DNA of 64,000 nt, from assembly GCF_000708715.2 (NCBI RefSeq), contig NZ_JENB01000019.1:62001-126000 (forward strand), written 5' to 3'. Under the pieces are notes generated by a model that saw nothing but the letters and a program-made list of their open reading frames with translations, was not told the DNA's origin and made no database searches. Shown one piece after another: positions 9,246 through 18,690 of this stretch. The translations under genes and the position numbers were made by a program. The stretch is from Pseudomonas putida W15Oct28 (GTDB lineage Bacteria > Pseudomonadota > Gammaproteobacteria > Pseudomonadales > Pseudomonadaceae). Every line of letters begins with the position of its first letter. The stretch's first letter is position 1.

Positions 9246-10265
9246 ATGTCCCGCACCGGCTCCCGTACTACAGGTCGTCCCACCCTGGCCGAAGTTGCCA
9301 GACTTTCCGGGGTTTCCCCGATTACCGCCTCGCGCGCCCTGCGCGGGGTCAGCACGGTCGCGCCTGAACTGGTCGAAAAGGTCGTCGCTGCAGCGGCGAG
9401 CCTGGGCTACGTGGCCAACCCGGCGGCCCGCGCCCTGGCCTCGGCCCGCAGCCAGTCGGTGGTGGTGTTGATCCCGTCGTTGTCCAACCAATTGTTCATC
9501 GACACGTTGGAAGCCATTCACGAGGTCATGCGCCCGCGTGGGCTCGAAGTGCTGATCGGCAACTACCACTACGACCTTGCCGAAGAAGAGAACCTGATCC
9601 GCAATTACCTGGCCTACCAGCCCTGCGGCATGCTGTTGACCGGTTTCGAGCGCAGCGACGCGGCGCGGCAGATGCTGGCCGCCAGCGGTGTGCCGTGTGT
9701 GCACATGATGGAACTCAATGGCGAGCCAGGGGCATTGTCGGTCGGTTTTTCGCAGCAGCAGGCGGGGCGCGCCGCGGCCAGGCACTTGATCGAACGCGGG
9801 CGCAAACGCCTGGCGTTCATCGCTGCGCAGCTCGACCCACGGGTGATGCAGCGGGCCGAAGGTTTCCGCCAGGCGTTGGCCGAGGCCGGTTTGCAGGCGG
9901 CCGAGCTGGAGGTGCTGGCACCAGAGCCTTCGTCGATTGCCTTGGGCAGTGTGCTGTTCAGCCAGTTGCTGCAGCAGGCGCCGGATGTCGACGGTATCTT
10001 CTTTTGCAACGACGACCTGGCCCAGGGGGCGGTGCTGCAGGCATTGCGCCAAGGGGTGGAAGTGCCACGCCAGGTGGCCATGGTGGGGTTCAATGACTTG
10101 CCGGCGTCGGCACACATGGTGCCGCGCCTGACCTCGATTCGCACGCCCCGGGCCGCCGTTGGGCGTGGCGCAGCGCAGGCGCTGCTGGCGTTGCTCGATG
10201 GCAAGCGGGTGGCGAATACGCAGCAGGATCTGGGCTTTGAGCTGATGGTGCGCGAGAGTTCGTAA
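9246..10265 (+). CDS. gntR: LacI-family gluconate regulator GntR
   Basis: A 339-residue LacI-family repressor. The N-terminal helix-turn-helix and hinge occupy about residues 13-65 (PTLAEVARLSGVSPITASRA and a hinge helix NPAARALASARS). A periplasmic-binding-protein-like effector domain fills the rest, with GLEVLIGNYHYD and FFCNDDLAQGA typical of the gluconate subgroup. It is divergent from gntK and gntP. Three AGCGCT-centred palindromes mark the likely operon targets. The expected effector is gluconate or 6-phosphogluconate, relieving repression. The start has no strong Shine-Dalgarno, but the N-terminus aligns with family members. Confidence 0.92.
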   Translation: MSRTGSRTTGRPTLAEVARLSGVSPITASRALRGVSTVAPELVEKVVAAAASLGYVANPAARALASARSQSVVVLIPSLSNQLFIDTLEAIHEVMRPRGLEVLIGNYHYDLAEEENLIRNYLAYQPCGMLLTGFERSDAARQMLAASGVPCVHMMELNGEPGALSVGFSQQQAGRAAARHLIERGRKRLAFIAAQLDPRVMQRAEGFRQALAEAGLQAAELEVLAPEPSSIALGSVLFSQLLQQAPDVDGIFFCNDDLAQGAVLQALRQGVEVPRQVAMVGFNDLPASAHMVPRLTSIRTPRAAVGRGAAQALLALLDGKRVANTQQDLGFELMVRESS

Positions 10266-10394
10266 CGAGAGCTCGTAGCTGTGCAGGAGCGTTCTGTCAC
10301 ATCAATGTAGTAATCCTAAAGTGATAGCACTGTGCTTGCACGGCGCCAACGGCGATCTATGCTCAGGACACCGCGCATAAAGGAGCCCGGCGTC

Positions 10395-11714
10395 ATGTTC
10401 GATTTCCATCGCAAATCCGATTTGGTTGAGATCCAGCGCAGTCACCAGGCCTTGAGCAGCACGCAAGCCAAATTGGCGGCGATCAGCCGTTCGATGGCGA
10501 TGATCGAGTTCGCCCCTGATGGCACCATCCTCGATGCCAACGAGCGTTTCTGCCAGGCCATGGGCTACAGCGCCGACGAGCTGCGGGGCAAGCACCACCG
10601 GCTGTTCTGCGAGCCGGGCTATGCGAAAAGTGCCGAGTACCAGCAGCTGTGGCGTGAACTGGGCCAGGGCAAGGCCATCAGTGGTACGTTCGAACGCCTC
10701 GACAAGGCCGGCCGCGAGGTTTGGCTGGAGGCCAGCTACATGCCGGTGCTGGACGAACAGCGCCAGGTTACCAGCGTGATCAAGGTGGCAGCCGACATCA
10801 GTCAGCGGGTCGTGCAGGAGCACGAAAGCGAGAGCCTGCTCAAGGCCATCGGCCGCTCCATGGCGGTGATCGAGTTCACCCCGCAAGGCCGGGTGATCAA
10901 GGCCAACCAGAACTTCCTCGACACCATGGGCTATCGCCTGGACGAGGTAGTTGGCCGCCATCATGGGTTGTTTTGCCTGCCGCAAGAGCGCGAATCGGCC
11001 GAGTACCGTGAGTTCTGGGCCTCGCTCAACCGCGGCGAGTACCATTCGCACCGCTTCGAGCGCATCCACAAGCAGGGCCAGATGGTGTATCTGGAGGCCT
11101 CCTACAACCCGATATTCGACAGCAAGGGCCGCCTGTGCAAAGTGGTGAAGTTCGCCAGTGACATCACCCGCCAGGTCAGCACCCAGCAAACCGCCGCCGA
11201 CGCCGCCCATGCCAGCTCCATGCAGACCGATGCCTGCGCGCGCAAGGGTACCGAGGTGGTGCAGCAGACGGTGCAGGTGATCGAGCAGATATCCCAGGAG
11301 CTGAACGACGCTGCACGCAGCATCGATGCCGTGAGCAAGCAGTCGGATGTGATCGGGCAGATCGTGCTGACCATACGTGGCATTGCCGACCAGACCAACC
11401 TGTTGGCCCTGAACGCGGCCATCGAGGCGGCTCGCGCCGGTGATCACGGGCGCGGTTTTGCCGTGGTGGCCGACGAGGTCCGCAACCTGGCTGCGCGGAC
11501 CAGCAAGGCAACCTTGGAAATTGTCGATGTCGTGCGGCAGAACCACGACCTGTCACTGCTGGCCGTGGCCAGCATGCAGTCGAGTTTGACCCGCACCGGT
11601 CATGGGGTTGCGCTGGCCAATGAGGCCGGTACGGTGATCATGGAAATCCAGCAGGGTTCACGGCACGTGGTGGATGCCATCAGCCAGATCAGCTCGACGC
11701 TTCAACTGCATTGA
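10395..11714 (+). CDS. Soluble two-PAS methyl-accepting chemoreceptor, BdlA-like
   Basis: A 439-residue protein with two consecutive PAS domains (about 30-137 and 152-259) and an MCP signalling domain (about 275-439). The conserved tip includes [22 protein letters not shown]-type sequence. No transmembrane segment is present. This layout and length match BdlA of P. aeruginosa, which couples redox or c-di-GMP cues to biofilm dispersion, and similar aerotaxis-type receptors. The ATG at 10395 follows AAGGAG at about 9 nt; an upstream in-frame ATG at 10332 lacks one. The 3' end overlaps the convergent hybrid kinase gene by 26 nt. The descending arm of the signalling hairpin is short, so the protein may be a tail-shortened variant. 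Confidence 0.82.
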   Translation: MFDFHRKSDLVEIQRSHQALSSTQAKLAAISRSMAMIEFAPDGTILDANERFCQAMGYSADELRGKHHRLFCEPGYAKSAEYQQLWRELGQGKAISGTFERLDKAGREVWLEASYMPVLDEQRQVTSVIKVAADISQRVVQEHESESLLKAIGRSMAVIEFTPQGRVIKANQNFLDTMGYRLDEVVGRHHGLFCLPQERESAEYREFWASLNRGEYHSHRFERIHKQGQMVYLEASYNPIFDSKGRLCKVVKFASDITRQVSTQQTAADAAHASSMQTDACARKGTEVVQQTVQVIEQISQELNDAARSIDAVSKQSDVIGQIVLTIRGIADQTNLLALNAAIEAARAGDHGRGFAVVADEVRNLAARTSKATLEIVDVVRQNHDLSLLAVASMQSSLTRTGHGVALANEAGTVIMEIQQGSRHVVDAISQISSTLQLH

Positions 11715-14700
11715 GTGCGTCGCTCAGTTCGTTCAGCAGGGCTTGCAGGCTGATTTGCAGTTGTTCACGTTGATCAACCGTTGGCAGGCCTCTCGCCTGA
11801 GCGTTCTCGATGGCTTCGCAGTCCTTGACCACGCCGCGCACCCTGATCATCTTCGCACCGCCCTTGATGCGGTGAGCCAGGGTGCGCACGGCCTCATCGG
11901 AGGCCTCTGGTGCCAGCGCGCGTAACGTGGCCAGATCTTCGCCGACGCTTATTGATAGCTGTTCCAGCAGATGCTGCGTCAGTTGCTTGTCGTCCTGGGT
12001 CAGGTGGCGCAGTTCAGCCAGGTTTAAGCCGCTACTGCGCACTGGCGGCTGTTGGGCGCTGCGGGCCTGGGGCAGGTGAGCCTTCAGCGTGCGCAGGCCG
12101 ATCGGCTTGAACAGGCATTCATCCATGCCACTGGCCAGGCAACGGTCACGCTCTTCGGCTTGGGCGTTGGCGGTCACGCCGAGGATCTGGCACGCGGGCA
12201 GACCGCGTTCGGCTTCAAGGCTGCGAATGCGACGGGCGAGTTCATGGCCGTCCATGACCGGCATGCTGCAATCGGTGATTACCAGGTCGAAGCGCGCTGC
12301 CTGCCAGCGCTCCAGGGCGATCTGGCCGTTTTCTGCCAGGGTCACGTGATGGCCCAGGGTGTGCAGTTGCCGCTCCAGCAGCATCAGGTTGGCAGGGTAG
12401 TCGTCGACCACCAGGATATTCAGCGGGCCGCTGCTGACTTGGGCTGCGGGAGTATGTTGCTGCGCAGGTGCCGGTGTTGGGCAGCCTGGCAATTGCAGGC
12501 TGACTTGCACTTTGGTGCCGACGCCTTCGACGCTTTGCAGGCTCAAGCTGCCGCCCATCAGTTCGGCAAAGGTGCGGCTGATGACCAATCCCAGGCCTGC
12601 CCCTTGGCGCGCCCGCGGGCCGTCAGCCTGGACGAAGGCGTTGAACAGCCGGGCCTGGTCAACGGGGCTGATGCCGATGCCGGTGTCGCGCACAGACATT
12701 TCGATTGGCAGGCTGCTGTGGGCATCGGCTGAAGGCATCAGCAAACTGGCCTGTACCTCGCCGCGGTCGGTGAACTTGATGGCGTTGCTGATCAGGTTGG
12801 ACAGGATCTGCTTGAGCCGCAGCGGGTCTGCCAGCACCCAGACCGGCTCGGCAGGCAGCTCTGCGTGCAGATGCAAGCCTTTGGCCCGAGCGTTGCCTTC
12901 GAAAACCCGAACAGTGGCGCGTACCAGTTCGACCAGGTTGGTGGGTACCGGTTGCAGGGTAATGTGCCCGGATTCGATGCGGGAAATGTCCAGAATATCG
13001 CCTATCAGCTCAAGCAGGCCGATGGCCGAGTCATGGGCAGTCTGCAGGGTCTGGGCGTCGCACCGCCCGCCGCGGCTGTCTTCCAGGGCTAGCTCCAGCA
13101 GGCCGATCACGGCATTCATCGGGGTGCGGATTTCATGGCTCATGGTGGCCAGGAAGGTGCTTTTGGTCTGGCTGGCCTGTTCGGCGTCGTCCTTGGCCTG
13201 GCGCAGCTGTTCGAGCAGGCCACGGCTCAAGGCCAGCTGCGCTTGCAGCGCGTGCTGGGCTTCGGTGCGCTGGTTGATCAGCTTGCGCAGGTAGCTGTTC
13301 CAGAACACCACGCCCGCCAGCAGCAGCGCCGACAAAACCAGTACCTGCAAGGCCAGGGTGCGGTAGTCGCGCCAGGGGCTGTCGCTGACCAAGGTGCTGG
13401 TCCGCCAGCGATTGACCAGCTGGTCCAGCTCTTCGGGCGGAATGCTGAGCAGCGCCTTGTCGAGGATGGCCTGTAGCTGCGGCTGGTCCGCAGCCACGGC
13501 GAAGGCGGCAATGGCCGGGTCGTCGTCCAGCACGCTGGCGATGCGCAAGCGGCCCTTGAATACATGGCTGATGTAGTAGGCGGCATTGATGTAGCTGCTA
13601 AGGGCAACGTCAGCAGCCCCGCCGGCCACGGCCTCCATGAGTCCGAGCGCGTTGTCCACTTCGATCAGCCGGGCCTGCGGATAGCGCTGTTGCAGCATCG
13701 CCCGCTGCGGCGAGCCGCGTACCAGGGCAATGCGCTGGCCATCCAGCGCCTTGGCGTGTGCGGGGTTAGTGTTGTCGCTACGGGTAACCAGTACGCGTGG
13801 GCTGACCAGGTAGGGGCGGGTATAGCGCAATTGTTTCGAGCGATCCGCCCCGTAGCCCAGTGCACCGATCATGTGTGCATCGCCGCGGGCCAGGCGCTCG
13901 ACCATCGCCTGCGCCGAATCACTTTCGACCGGCCTGAACTGCAGCCCGGTGCGCAGCGAGATCTGTTTAAGCAGTGCAAGGGTGATGCCGCTTGGGCGGT
14001 GTTCGGCGTCGTTGAACGTCAGTGGCGCCAGCGACGTGTTGACCAATACGTCGATGGTGGGGTGGGCAGCGATCCAGTCCTCTTCTTCTTTGCTCAAGGC
14101 GGTGAGGTGGCGCTGCAGCAGCAGGCTGGTGTTGCCACTGCTCCAGCGGCGCAGGATGTTCAGGCGCTCGCTTTCGGTGATGCGGGCCAGTGCCTTGTCG
14201 ACCAACCGATGCAAGCGAGGGTTGTCGCTGGCCAGGGCAAAGGCAAAAGCGCCAGGAGGGGCCTGGCAGAAGTGGTCGATTTTCAGGCTGCCCTGGTAAC
14301 TCTTGCCAATCGTGAAGTCGGTGCTGATGGCATCGCCCAGATAGGCATCGGCCTCGCCCAGATCGACGGCGGCCAGCCCGGCAAGGGTCGAACGGTACAG
14401 GCTTAATTGCGCCTTGGGGTACAGGGTGCGTACGGCGCTGGCCGGCAGGTAGTGATCGACCATGGCCAGGCGCAGGCCGGCGAGGTCGGGTGTGTTCTTC
14501 AGGCTGCTTCCCTCGCGGGTGACGATGACCGGCAGGTCGTCGGCATACGGGGTGCTCAGGTTAAGCTGGGCGTCTGCAGCCTCGAAGGCATTGGAGCTAC
14601 CCAGCAGGTCGATACTGCCCTCACGCAAAGCAGCAATGGCCTCGTGGCGGCTGTCGAATCGCCGCACCTCAACGCTTATGCCCAGCTGCTCGGCGATGAT

Positions 14701-14958
14701 GCCCGCGTAGTCTGCGCTAATCCCTTCGTAATCCTGTTGGCTGGCGTTCATTTCGAACGGCGGATAGTCAGGTCGCGAACTGCCCAGCACCAGGTGTTGG
14801 CGGCGCTGCAGCCACTCCCGGTCTTCGCTGGACAGTTGCAACGGGGCTGCGGCGCTGACTGAGCGCGCCAGCAGTTGACGAGGTTCGCTGCTGGCCAGCA
14901 GCGGGTTGGTACCGGCCAGGCCTATGGCCAGGAGCATGCACGCCAGCAGGCGCTTCAT
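11689..14958 (-). CDS. EvgS/BvgS-like hybrid sensor kinase with two Venus-flytrap domains
   Basis: A 1089-residue phosphorelay kinase. Order: signal peptide, two SBP_bac_3 periplasmic domains (about 43-285 and 300-520), one TM near 535-560, coiled coil, HisKA with H608 ([18 protein letters not shown]), HATPase, receiver with D896 ([13 protein letters not shown]), and HPt with H1029 ([10 protein letters not shown]). It has no PAS domain between TM and HisKA, as in EvgS-like rather than classical BvgS proteins. The start at 14958 gives the signal peptide [16 protein letters not shown]. It lies 13 nt downstream of a LuxR-type response regulator, its probable phospho-acceptor. The periplasmic ligand is unknown. 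The 3' end overlaps the convergent chemoreceptor gene. Confidence 0.92.
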   Translation of the reverse strand: MKRLLACMLLAIGLAGTNPLLASSEPRQLLARSVSAAAPLQLSSEDREWLQRRQHLVLGSSRPDYPPFEMNASQQDYEGISADYAGIIAEQLGISVEVRRFDSRHEAIAALREGSIDLLGSSNAFEAADAQLNLSTPYADDLPVIVTREGSSLKNTPDLAGLRLAMVDHYLPASAVRTLYPKAQLSLYRSTLAGLAAVDLGEADAYLGDAISTDFTIGKSYQGSLKIDHFCQAPPGAFAFALASDNPRLHRLVDKALARITESERLNILRRWSSGNTSLLLQRHLTALSKEEEDWIAAHPTIDVLVNTSLAPLTFNDAEHRPSGITLALLKQISLRTGLQFRPVESDSAQAMVERLARGDAHMIGALGYGADRSKQLRYTRPYLVSPRVLVTRSDNTNPAHAKALDGQRIALVRGSPQRAMLQQRYPQARLIEVDNALGLMEAVAGGAADVALSSYINAAYYISHVFKGRLRIASVLDDDPAIAAFAVAADQPQLQAILDKALLSIPPEELDQLVNRWRTSTLVSDSPWRDYRTLALQVLVLSALLLAGVVFWNSYLRKLINQRTEAQHALQAQLALSRGLLEQLRQAKDDAEQASQTKSTFLATMSHEIRTPMNAVIGLLELALEDSRGGRCDAQTLQTAHDSAIGLLELIGDILDISRIESGHITLQPVPTNLVELVRATVRVFEGNARAKGLHLHAELPAEPVWVLADPLRLKQILSNLISNAIKFTDRGEVQASLLMPSADAHSSLPIEMSVRDTGIGISPVDQARLFNAFVQADGPRARQGAGLGLVISRTFAELMGGSLSLQSVEGVGTKVQVSLQLPGCPTPAPAQQHTPAAQVSSGPLNILVVDDYPANLMLLERQLHTLGHHVTLAENGQIALERWQAARFDLVITDCSMPVMDGHELARRIRSLEAERGLPACQILGVTANAQAEERDRCLASGMDECLFKPIGLRTLKAHLPQARSAQQPPVRSSGLNLAELRHLTQDDKQLTQHLLEQLSISVGEDLATLRALAPEASDEAVRTLAHRIKGGAKMIRVRGVVKDCEAIENAQARGLPTVDQREQLQISLQALLNELSDALNAVEASS

Positions 14959-14971
14959 GGCGGCCGAACGC

Positions 14972-15586
14972 TCAGTAGACGCTGTTGCGTTTAGCCAGGT
15001 CGACCATCTCGACCAGCGATTCGGTCTTGAGTTTTTCCATGATACGGCCTCGGTAGGTGCTGATGGTCTTGGCACTAAGGTTCATGCAGGTACCGATGTT
15101 CTTGTTGTTCTCGCCGCGTGCCAGGCGCCGCAGCACCTCCATTTCACGGTTCGACAGGCTTCCCAGTCGCACCGGTTCGCTTTCCAGCGAGTTGCTGTTC
15201 ACCGACATTTGCGGGAAGGTCGAATAGCCTTTGACCAGGGCCTTGAGGGCAAACAGCAGTGCTTCGTGGTCTTCTTCCTTGGTGACGAAAGCGCCGATGC
15301 CGGCATCCAGGCATCGCCGCACGTACAAGTCGGTGGCCTGGCCGGTCAGCACCATGATCTTGGGTACCGGCTCCAGGCATTGCAGGCGTTTTATCACTTC
15401 CATGCCATCCAGGCCGGGCAGGCCAATGTCAAGGACCACCACGTCCGGGCGCAGGTCGCGGGCTACCTGCGCCACTTCGCTGCCGTTACCCACCTCACCA
15501 ACGACATGAAAACGTTCACGCTCAAGCAGTAGGCGCAAGGACAGTCGGACAATGGGGTGGTCATCGACGATCAGCACGGTTGTCAT
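14972..15586 (-). CDS. NarL/FixJ-family response regulator, EvgA/BvgA-like
   Basis: A 204-residue two-domain regulator. The receiver (1-120) has D8/D9 and phospho-site D53 (VVLDIGLPGLDG). The C-terminal LuxR helix-turn-helix is LSNREMEVLRRLARGENNKNIG followed by MNLSAKTISTYRGRIMEKL. The ATG at 15586 has CAGGAG 8 nt upstream and begins MTTVLIVDDHP. A longer in-frame start at 15628 lacks this support. It is the first gene of an operon with the hybrid kinase at 14958. Target genes are not evident. An imperfect inverted repeat, TTGT-N11-ACAA, occurs upstream near 15733-15751. Confidence 0.92.
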   Translation of the reverse strand: MTTVLIVDDHPIVRLSLRLLLERERFHVVGEVGNGSEVAQVARDLRPDVVVLDIGLPGLDGMEVIKRLQCLEPVPKIMVLTGQATDLYVRRCLDAGIGAFVTKEEDHEALLFALKALVKGYSTFPQMSVNSNSLESEPVRLGSLSNREMEVLRRLARGENNKNIGTCMNLSAKTISTYRGRIMEKLKTESLVEMVDLAKRNSVY

Positions 15587-15808
15587 GTGGAAAACTCCTG
15601 TCGAGATGTGGTCCGCTTCCTGGATCACTCAGGAATACGTCTGCAAGTGGGTTAATCGGAAGCGCTGCAAGATACGACCAATCCCGAGGTTTGGTAATGC
15701 CGAGTATAGAAGTGTTGATAATCCGTGTAGCTGTTGTCGAAAAATCCTACAAGTAATGGGAAAGACATCACCCTATCAAAGCGGCAATGCCTAGTTTTAG
15801 GTGTGTAG

Positions 15809-16051
15809 TCAGGCGCAGGCAGCGTGCGCTTTGTTCACGCGTTGGGTGGAGGCGGGGTTATTGACCAGCGCCTGGCCGACCCGGGTTGGGCGGGCCACCA
15901 GCTGGCCGGCACAGTTAGGGCAGCGGCGCTGTAGGCGGGTGTCGGCGCAGGCGCGGCAGAAGGTGCATTCGAAGGAGCAGATCAGCGCATCAGGGCTGTC
16001 GCCCGGCAGGTCGGTATCGCAGCACTCGCAGTTGGGGCGTAATTCCAGCAT
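15809..16051 (-). CDS. DUF1272 zinc-ribbon-like protein
   Basis: An 80-residue cysteine-rich protein recognised as the DUF1272 family (MLELRPNCECCDTDLP, SFECTFCRACA, CPNCAGQL). Eight or more cysteines in CxxC-type pairs suggest zinc binding. The start at 16051 is preceded by AGGAG. It lies downstream of cobM on the same strand but with a 66-nt gap, and no cobalamin role is known for the family. Function unknown. Confidence 0.85.
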   Translation of the reverse strand: MLELRPNCECCDTDLPGDSPDALICSFECTFCRACADTRLQRRCPNCAGQLVARPTRVGQALVNNPASTQRVNKAHAACA

Positions 16052-16117
16052 GGGCGTGACTCCTGTTCGCAGGCGGGAACCTGGAGTCTGCTACGCCCGT
16101 GGCAATGCTGGCAATGC

Positions 16118-16870
16118 TCAGTCGCCAGGACGGTACAAGTGGGCGTGCCCGGCACGGTACAAGGCCGACTCGGCGAATGGCGTATCCCCTAGCACGTGGC
16201 CTACCAGGATCAGTGCCGTGCGGCGAAAATCCTTGGCCGCGACGCGTTCGACGATATCGCCAAGGGTGCCGCGCACCCAGTCCTGGTCTGGCCAGGTGGC
16301 ACGATGTACCACCGCCACCGGGCAGTGCGCACCGTAGTGCGGCAGCAGTTCTTCGACGATCCGCGACAGGTGCTTGACCCCCAGGTGAATCGCCAAGGTG
16401 CTGCCATGGCGCGCCAGGTCGCCCAGTTGCTCGCCGGGTGGCATTGGCGAACTGTCGCCATAGCGGGTGAGGATCACCGTCTGCGCTACCTGTGGCAGGG
16501 TCAGCTCGCAGCCGAGCAGGGCAGCGCTGGCCGCCGTGGCGGTGACGCCCGGGATGATCTGGTAATCGATGCCCAGCGCTTGCAGGTGGCGGATCTGCTC
16601 ACCGATGGCGCCGTACAGGCTGGGGTCGCCGCTATGTACCCGGGCCACGTCCTGGCCTTGTTCGTGCGCGCTGCGCATGGCGGCGATGATCTGTTCCAGG
16701 TGCAGCTCGGCACTGTTGATCACGGTCTCGGCCTGGTGGCCTTCGAGCACGGCAGCCGGTACCAGTGAGCCGGCATAGATGATCACCGGGCACTGGCGGA
16801 TCAGCCGTTGGCCCTTGACCGTGATCAGTTCCGGGTCGCCGGGGCCGGCACCGATGAAGTACACCGTCAT
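16118..16870 (-). CDS. cobM: Precorrin-4 C(11)-methyltransferase CobM
   Basis: A 250-residue SAM-dependent tetrapyrrole methylase. It has the N-terminal MTVYFIGAGPGDPELITVKG motif and the internal P-loop-like LYGAIGEQ and VIPGVTATAASAALLG stretches typical of CobM/CbiF. The enzyme methylates C-11 of precorrin-4 to precorrin-5 in the aerobic cobalamin pathway. The Shine-Dalgarno AAGGA precedes the ATG. It is the last corrin gene of the minus-strand block cbtB-cbtA-cobE-cobM, which lies behind a cobalamin riboswitch. Confidence 0.94.
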   Translation of the reverse strand: MTVYFIGAGPGDPELITVKGQRLIRQCPVIIYAGSLVPAAVLEGHQAETVINSAELHLEQIIAAMRSAHEQGQDVARVHSGDPSLYGAIGEQIRHLQALGIDYQIIPGVTATAASAALLGCELTLPQVAQTVILTRYGDSSPMPPGEQLGDLARHGSTLAIHLGVKHLSRIVEELLPHYGAHCPVAVVHRATWPDQDWVRGTLGDIVERVAAKDFRRTALILVGHVLGDTPFAESALYRAGHAHLYRPGD

Positions 16871-16903
16871 GGAAAGTCCTTGCAGGAAAGAGGAGCGAAT
16901 TGT

Positions 16904-17293
16904 TCAGCAGGCCAGGGCGAGGGTCGCCGGGCCCAGTACCTGGCGCGTCAGCAGCAACCGGGCAGTGCTGCCGGGCCGCTGGCTGGCCAGGGCCAGCGCC
17001 GCGCTTTCGGCCACGCCCCAGCAGCCGCTGTGGGCATGGGCTGTGGCAGAGCGATGGCTGAGCAGCGGCTCAAAGGCTTGCAGTTGCGCGCTATGGTACA
17101 GCACCAAGGGCAAGCCAAGGCGTTCGGCCAGTTGCTGCAAGCCGGCTTCGTCGGCCTTGAGGCTGATGCTGGCAATGCCGCGCAGGTCGGCAAGCGCCAG
17201 GCCCTGGCTAGCCAGGGCTTGGAGCAGCAGGGTTTGCAGGGTATCCGCCGGGCAACCCCGGCGGCAGCCAAAACCTGCGTAGAACGCCGCCAT
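16904..17293 (-). CDS. cobE: CobE/CbiG C-terminal-domain cobalamin biosynthesis protein
   Basis: A 129-residue protein of the CobE/CbiG C-terminal domain family. Characteristic are AGFGCRRGCPADTLQTLL at the N-terminus, ISLKADEAGLQQLAERLG and the tail GCWGVAESAALALA. CobE is needed in the aerobic corrin pathway; CbiG homologues open the delta-lactone in the anaerobic route. The ATG at 17293 overlaps the TGA of cbtA by one base (TGATG), indicating translational coupling. A longer start at 17323 is possible but would extend into cbtA. Confidence 0.88.
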   Translation of the reverse strand: MAAFYAGFGCRRGCPADTLQTLLLQALASQGLALADLRGIASISLKADEAGLQQLAERLGLPLVLYHSAQLQAFEPLLSHRSATAHAHSGCWGVAESAALALASQRPGSTARLLLTRQVLGPATLALAC

Positions 17294-17979
17294 CAGGCCT
17301 TGCTGGAGCGGCGGAACAGCCATGCACTGAGCAGGCCCAAGGCTACCCAGAAGGCAGCGTTGGTCAGCCAGGAGGCCACCTTGAACTGGGTTTCCAGTGC
17401 TTCGGGGGCCAGGCTTTCATGGACTTCGGGCTGTGGAGCGCCGATCACATGGGGGATTACCAGCAGCACGGCGCCCAGCGCCTTCAGCAGCCAGTGGCGG
17501 GCGAACACCAGCAAGGCCAGGCCAAGGGCGGTGGCGCTGGCCGTGCCAATCCACCAGGCCTGGCGTTGCCCCAGGTCGGCGGCGGCAGTGCCGGGCAGCT
17601 CCGGCGGCAACCCCAACGTCGGGGCCAGGCAGAACACGGCAAAACCGGCCAGGCCCCACAACGCACCGGTGCCGGCCCGCTGAGGTTCGCGCAGGCTGTA
17701 CAGGGCGGCGAGAATCAGGGCGAAGCCGACTGCGACCACCAGGTTGCCCCCGGTGGTGGACAGCACCCGCTGCCAGCCGTCTTCCGGCGACCAGGCTTCG
17801 GCACTGTGCTCATGGGCGGCCACTTCGCCACCATGCTCGTGCTGTGCGGCCGGGGCCGAGGATTCGTAGGTTTCCGCCTCAAGAATCAGCGGGGCGACCC
17901 AAAAGCTTTGCAGCAGGGTCAGCAGCAGGGCAGCAAGCAGCCCGCTGAAGCCCGCGGTACGGGCAATGCGCGTGATCAT
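17293..17979 (-). CDS. cbtA: Cobalt transporter subunit CbtA
   Basis: A 228-residue membrane protein of the CbtA family with about five or six hydrophobic segments and a His-rich loop between TM1 and TM2 (AAQHEHGGEVAAHEHSAEAW) that probably binds cobalt. CbtA with CbtB is a predicted cobalt uptake system commonly controlled by cobalamin riboswitches. It starts 9 nt after the cbtB stop and its stop overlaps the cobE start. Confidence 0.92.
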   Translation of the reverse strand: MITRIARTAGFSGLLAALLLTLLQSFWVAPLILEAETYESSAPAAQHEHGGEVAAHEHSAEAWSPEDGWQRVLSTTGGNLVVAVGFALILAALYSLREPQRAGTGALWGLAGFAVFCLAPTLGLPPELPGTAAADLGQRQAWWIGTASATALGLALLVFARHWLLKALGAVLLVIPHVIGAPQPEVHESLAPEALETQFKVASWLTNAAFWVALGLLSAWLFRRSSKA

Positions 17980-17988
17980 CTGGCGTAC

Positions 17989-18177
17989 TCAGTGGCAGGG
18001 GAAGGCGGCGCTGTGGCGTGTATCGTGGGCAGCGTTGTGCACGGCCTCGATGTGCGAAAAGCCGGCAAAGTACACCAGGCACAGGCCCAGCAGGCTGGCG
18101 CCGACGGCGATGACGACGCGCTGGCTGAGGGTGACGGGGGTGGCAAGGCTGTGTTGCTTGGTGCTGGTGACGGGCAT
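17989..18177 (-). CDS. cbtB: Cobalt transporter subunit CbtB
   Basis: A 62-residue single-pass membrane protein. One TM (VVIAVGASLLGLCLVYFAGF) is followed by a histidine-rich C-terminus (HIEAVHNAAHDTRHSAAFPCH pattern), the conserved CbtB metal-binding tail. The start at 18177 is preceded by AGAGGA. Longer in-frame starts fall in leader sequence and are rejected. First gene of the riboswitch-controlled operon. Confidence 0.9.
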   Translation of the reverse strand: MPVTSTKQHSLATPVTLSQRVVIAVGASLLGLCLVYFAGFSHIEAVHNAAHDTRHSAAFPCH

Positions 18178-18277
18178 GACGCGTTCCTCTGCTTTTTGTG
18201 GGCAACGGGCAAGCGCGGCATCCCCGATGCGTGGCCGCCCAGGGGAATGCAACAGCGCCCGCCCACCGCGGGGTGTT

Positions 18278-18505
18278 CATGAACGTCAGGCCGGTCTCCG
18301 GGCTTGCGAGGAGGAGCAGGGCTCCTGGAAAGCGTCACCTTCCCATGCCGGACTACAAGGCACAGTGGTACAGACACTTCACTCGCTTACCGTTGCGGGG
18401 GCAGCACCGGTCTTGTCCGGCCCTGCTGGAGGGCCTGCGACGCACCGGTTTCCCGTTTCACCCCCTGTGGGGGCACCTGAACGTGAGGCATAAGGAGACC
18501 ATGGG
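18278..18505 (-). ncRNA. Cobalamin (adenosylcobalamin) riboswitch
   Basis: On the minus strand the leader contains the conserved hallmarks in order: GAAACGGGAAACCGGTGCG, then GGTGCTGCCCCCGCAACGGT, then the B12-box region AAGCCCGGAGACCGGCC (about 18287-18306). This is the cobalamin riboswitch consensus. It lies about 100 nt upstream of cbtB and should repress the cobalt-uptake and cobE/cobM operon when cobalamin is plentiful. No clear intrinsic terminator follows, so translational control is likely. End points are approximate. Confidence 0.93.
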
Positions 18506-18576
18506 GCGGGCTTTGCGTCAATTGCCATATGTGGGTGTAACGGCCTTGCTCAGGGTCTGAAAGTTTGCACGATCAT

Positions 18577-18662
18577 TGTGGGAGCGGGCGTGCCCGCGAA
18601 CACGGGCGAAGCCCGTGCCATCCACCGCACAGCCTGCTTCGCGGGCATGCCCGCTCCCACAG
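18577..18662. repeat. Paired REP-like inverted repeat
   Basis: Two REP units in opposite orientation (GTGGGAGCGGGCGTGCCCGCG and its complement) flank a smaller hairpin GGGCGAAGCCC. The pair lies between the cobalamin riboswitch and the 3' end of the TonB receptor. This is the P. putida-type REP motif seen repeatedly in this window. Confidence 0.85.
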
Positions 18663-18690
18663 AGGTACCCGCTAAACCCAAAGGATGTTT

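Noticed and set aside
10260-10330. ACGAGAGCTCGT palindrome after gntR as a terminator
   Set aside because: Short stem without a T-run.
18198-18560. 120-residue plus-strand frame in the cobalamin riboswitch region
   Set aside because: It covers the conserved riboswitch elements on the other strand and shows no protein family features.
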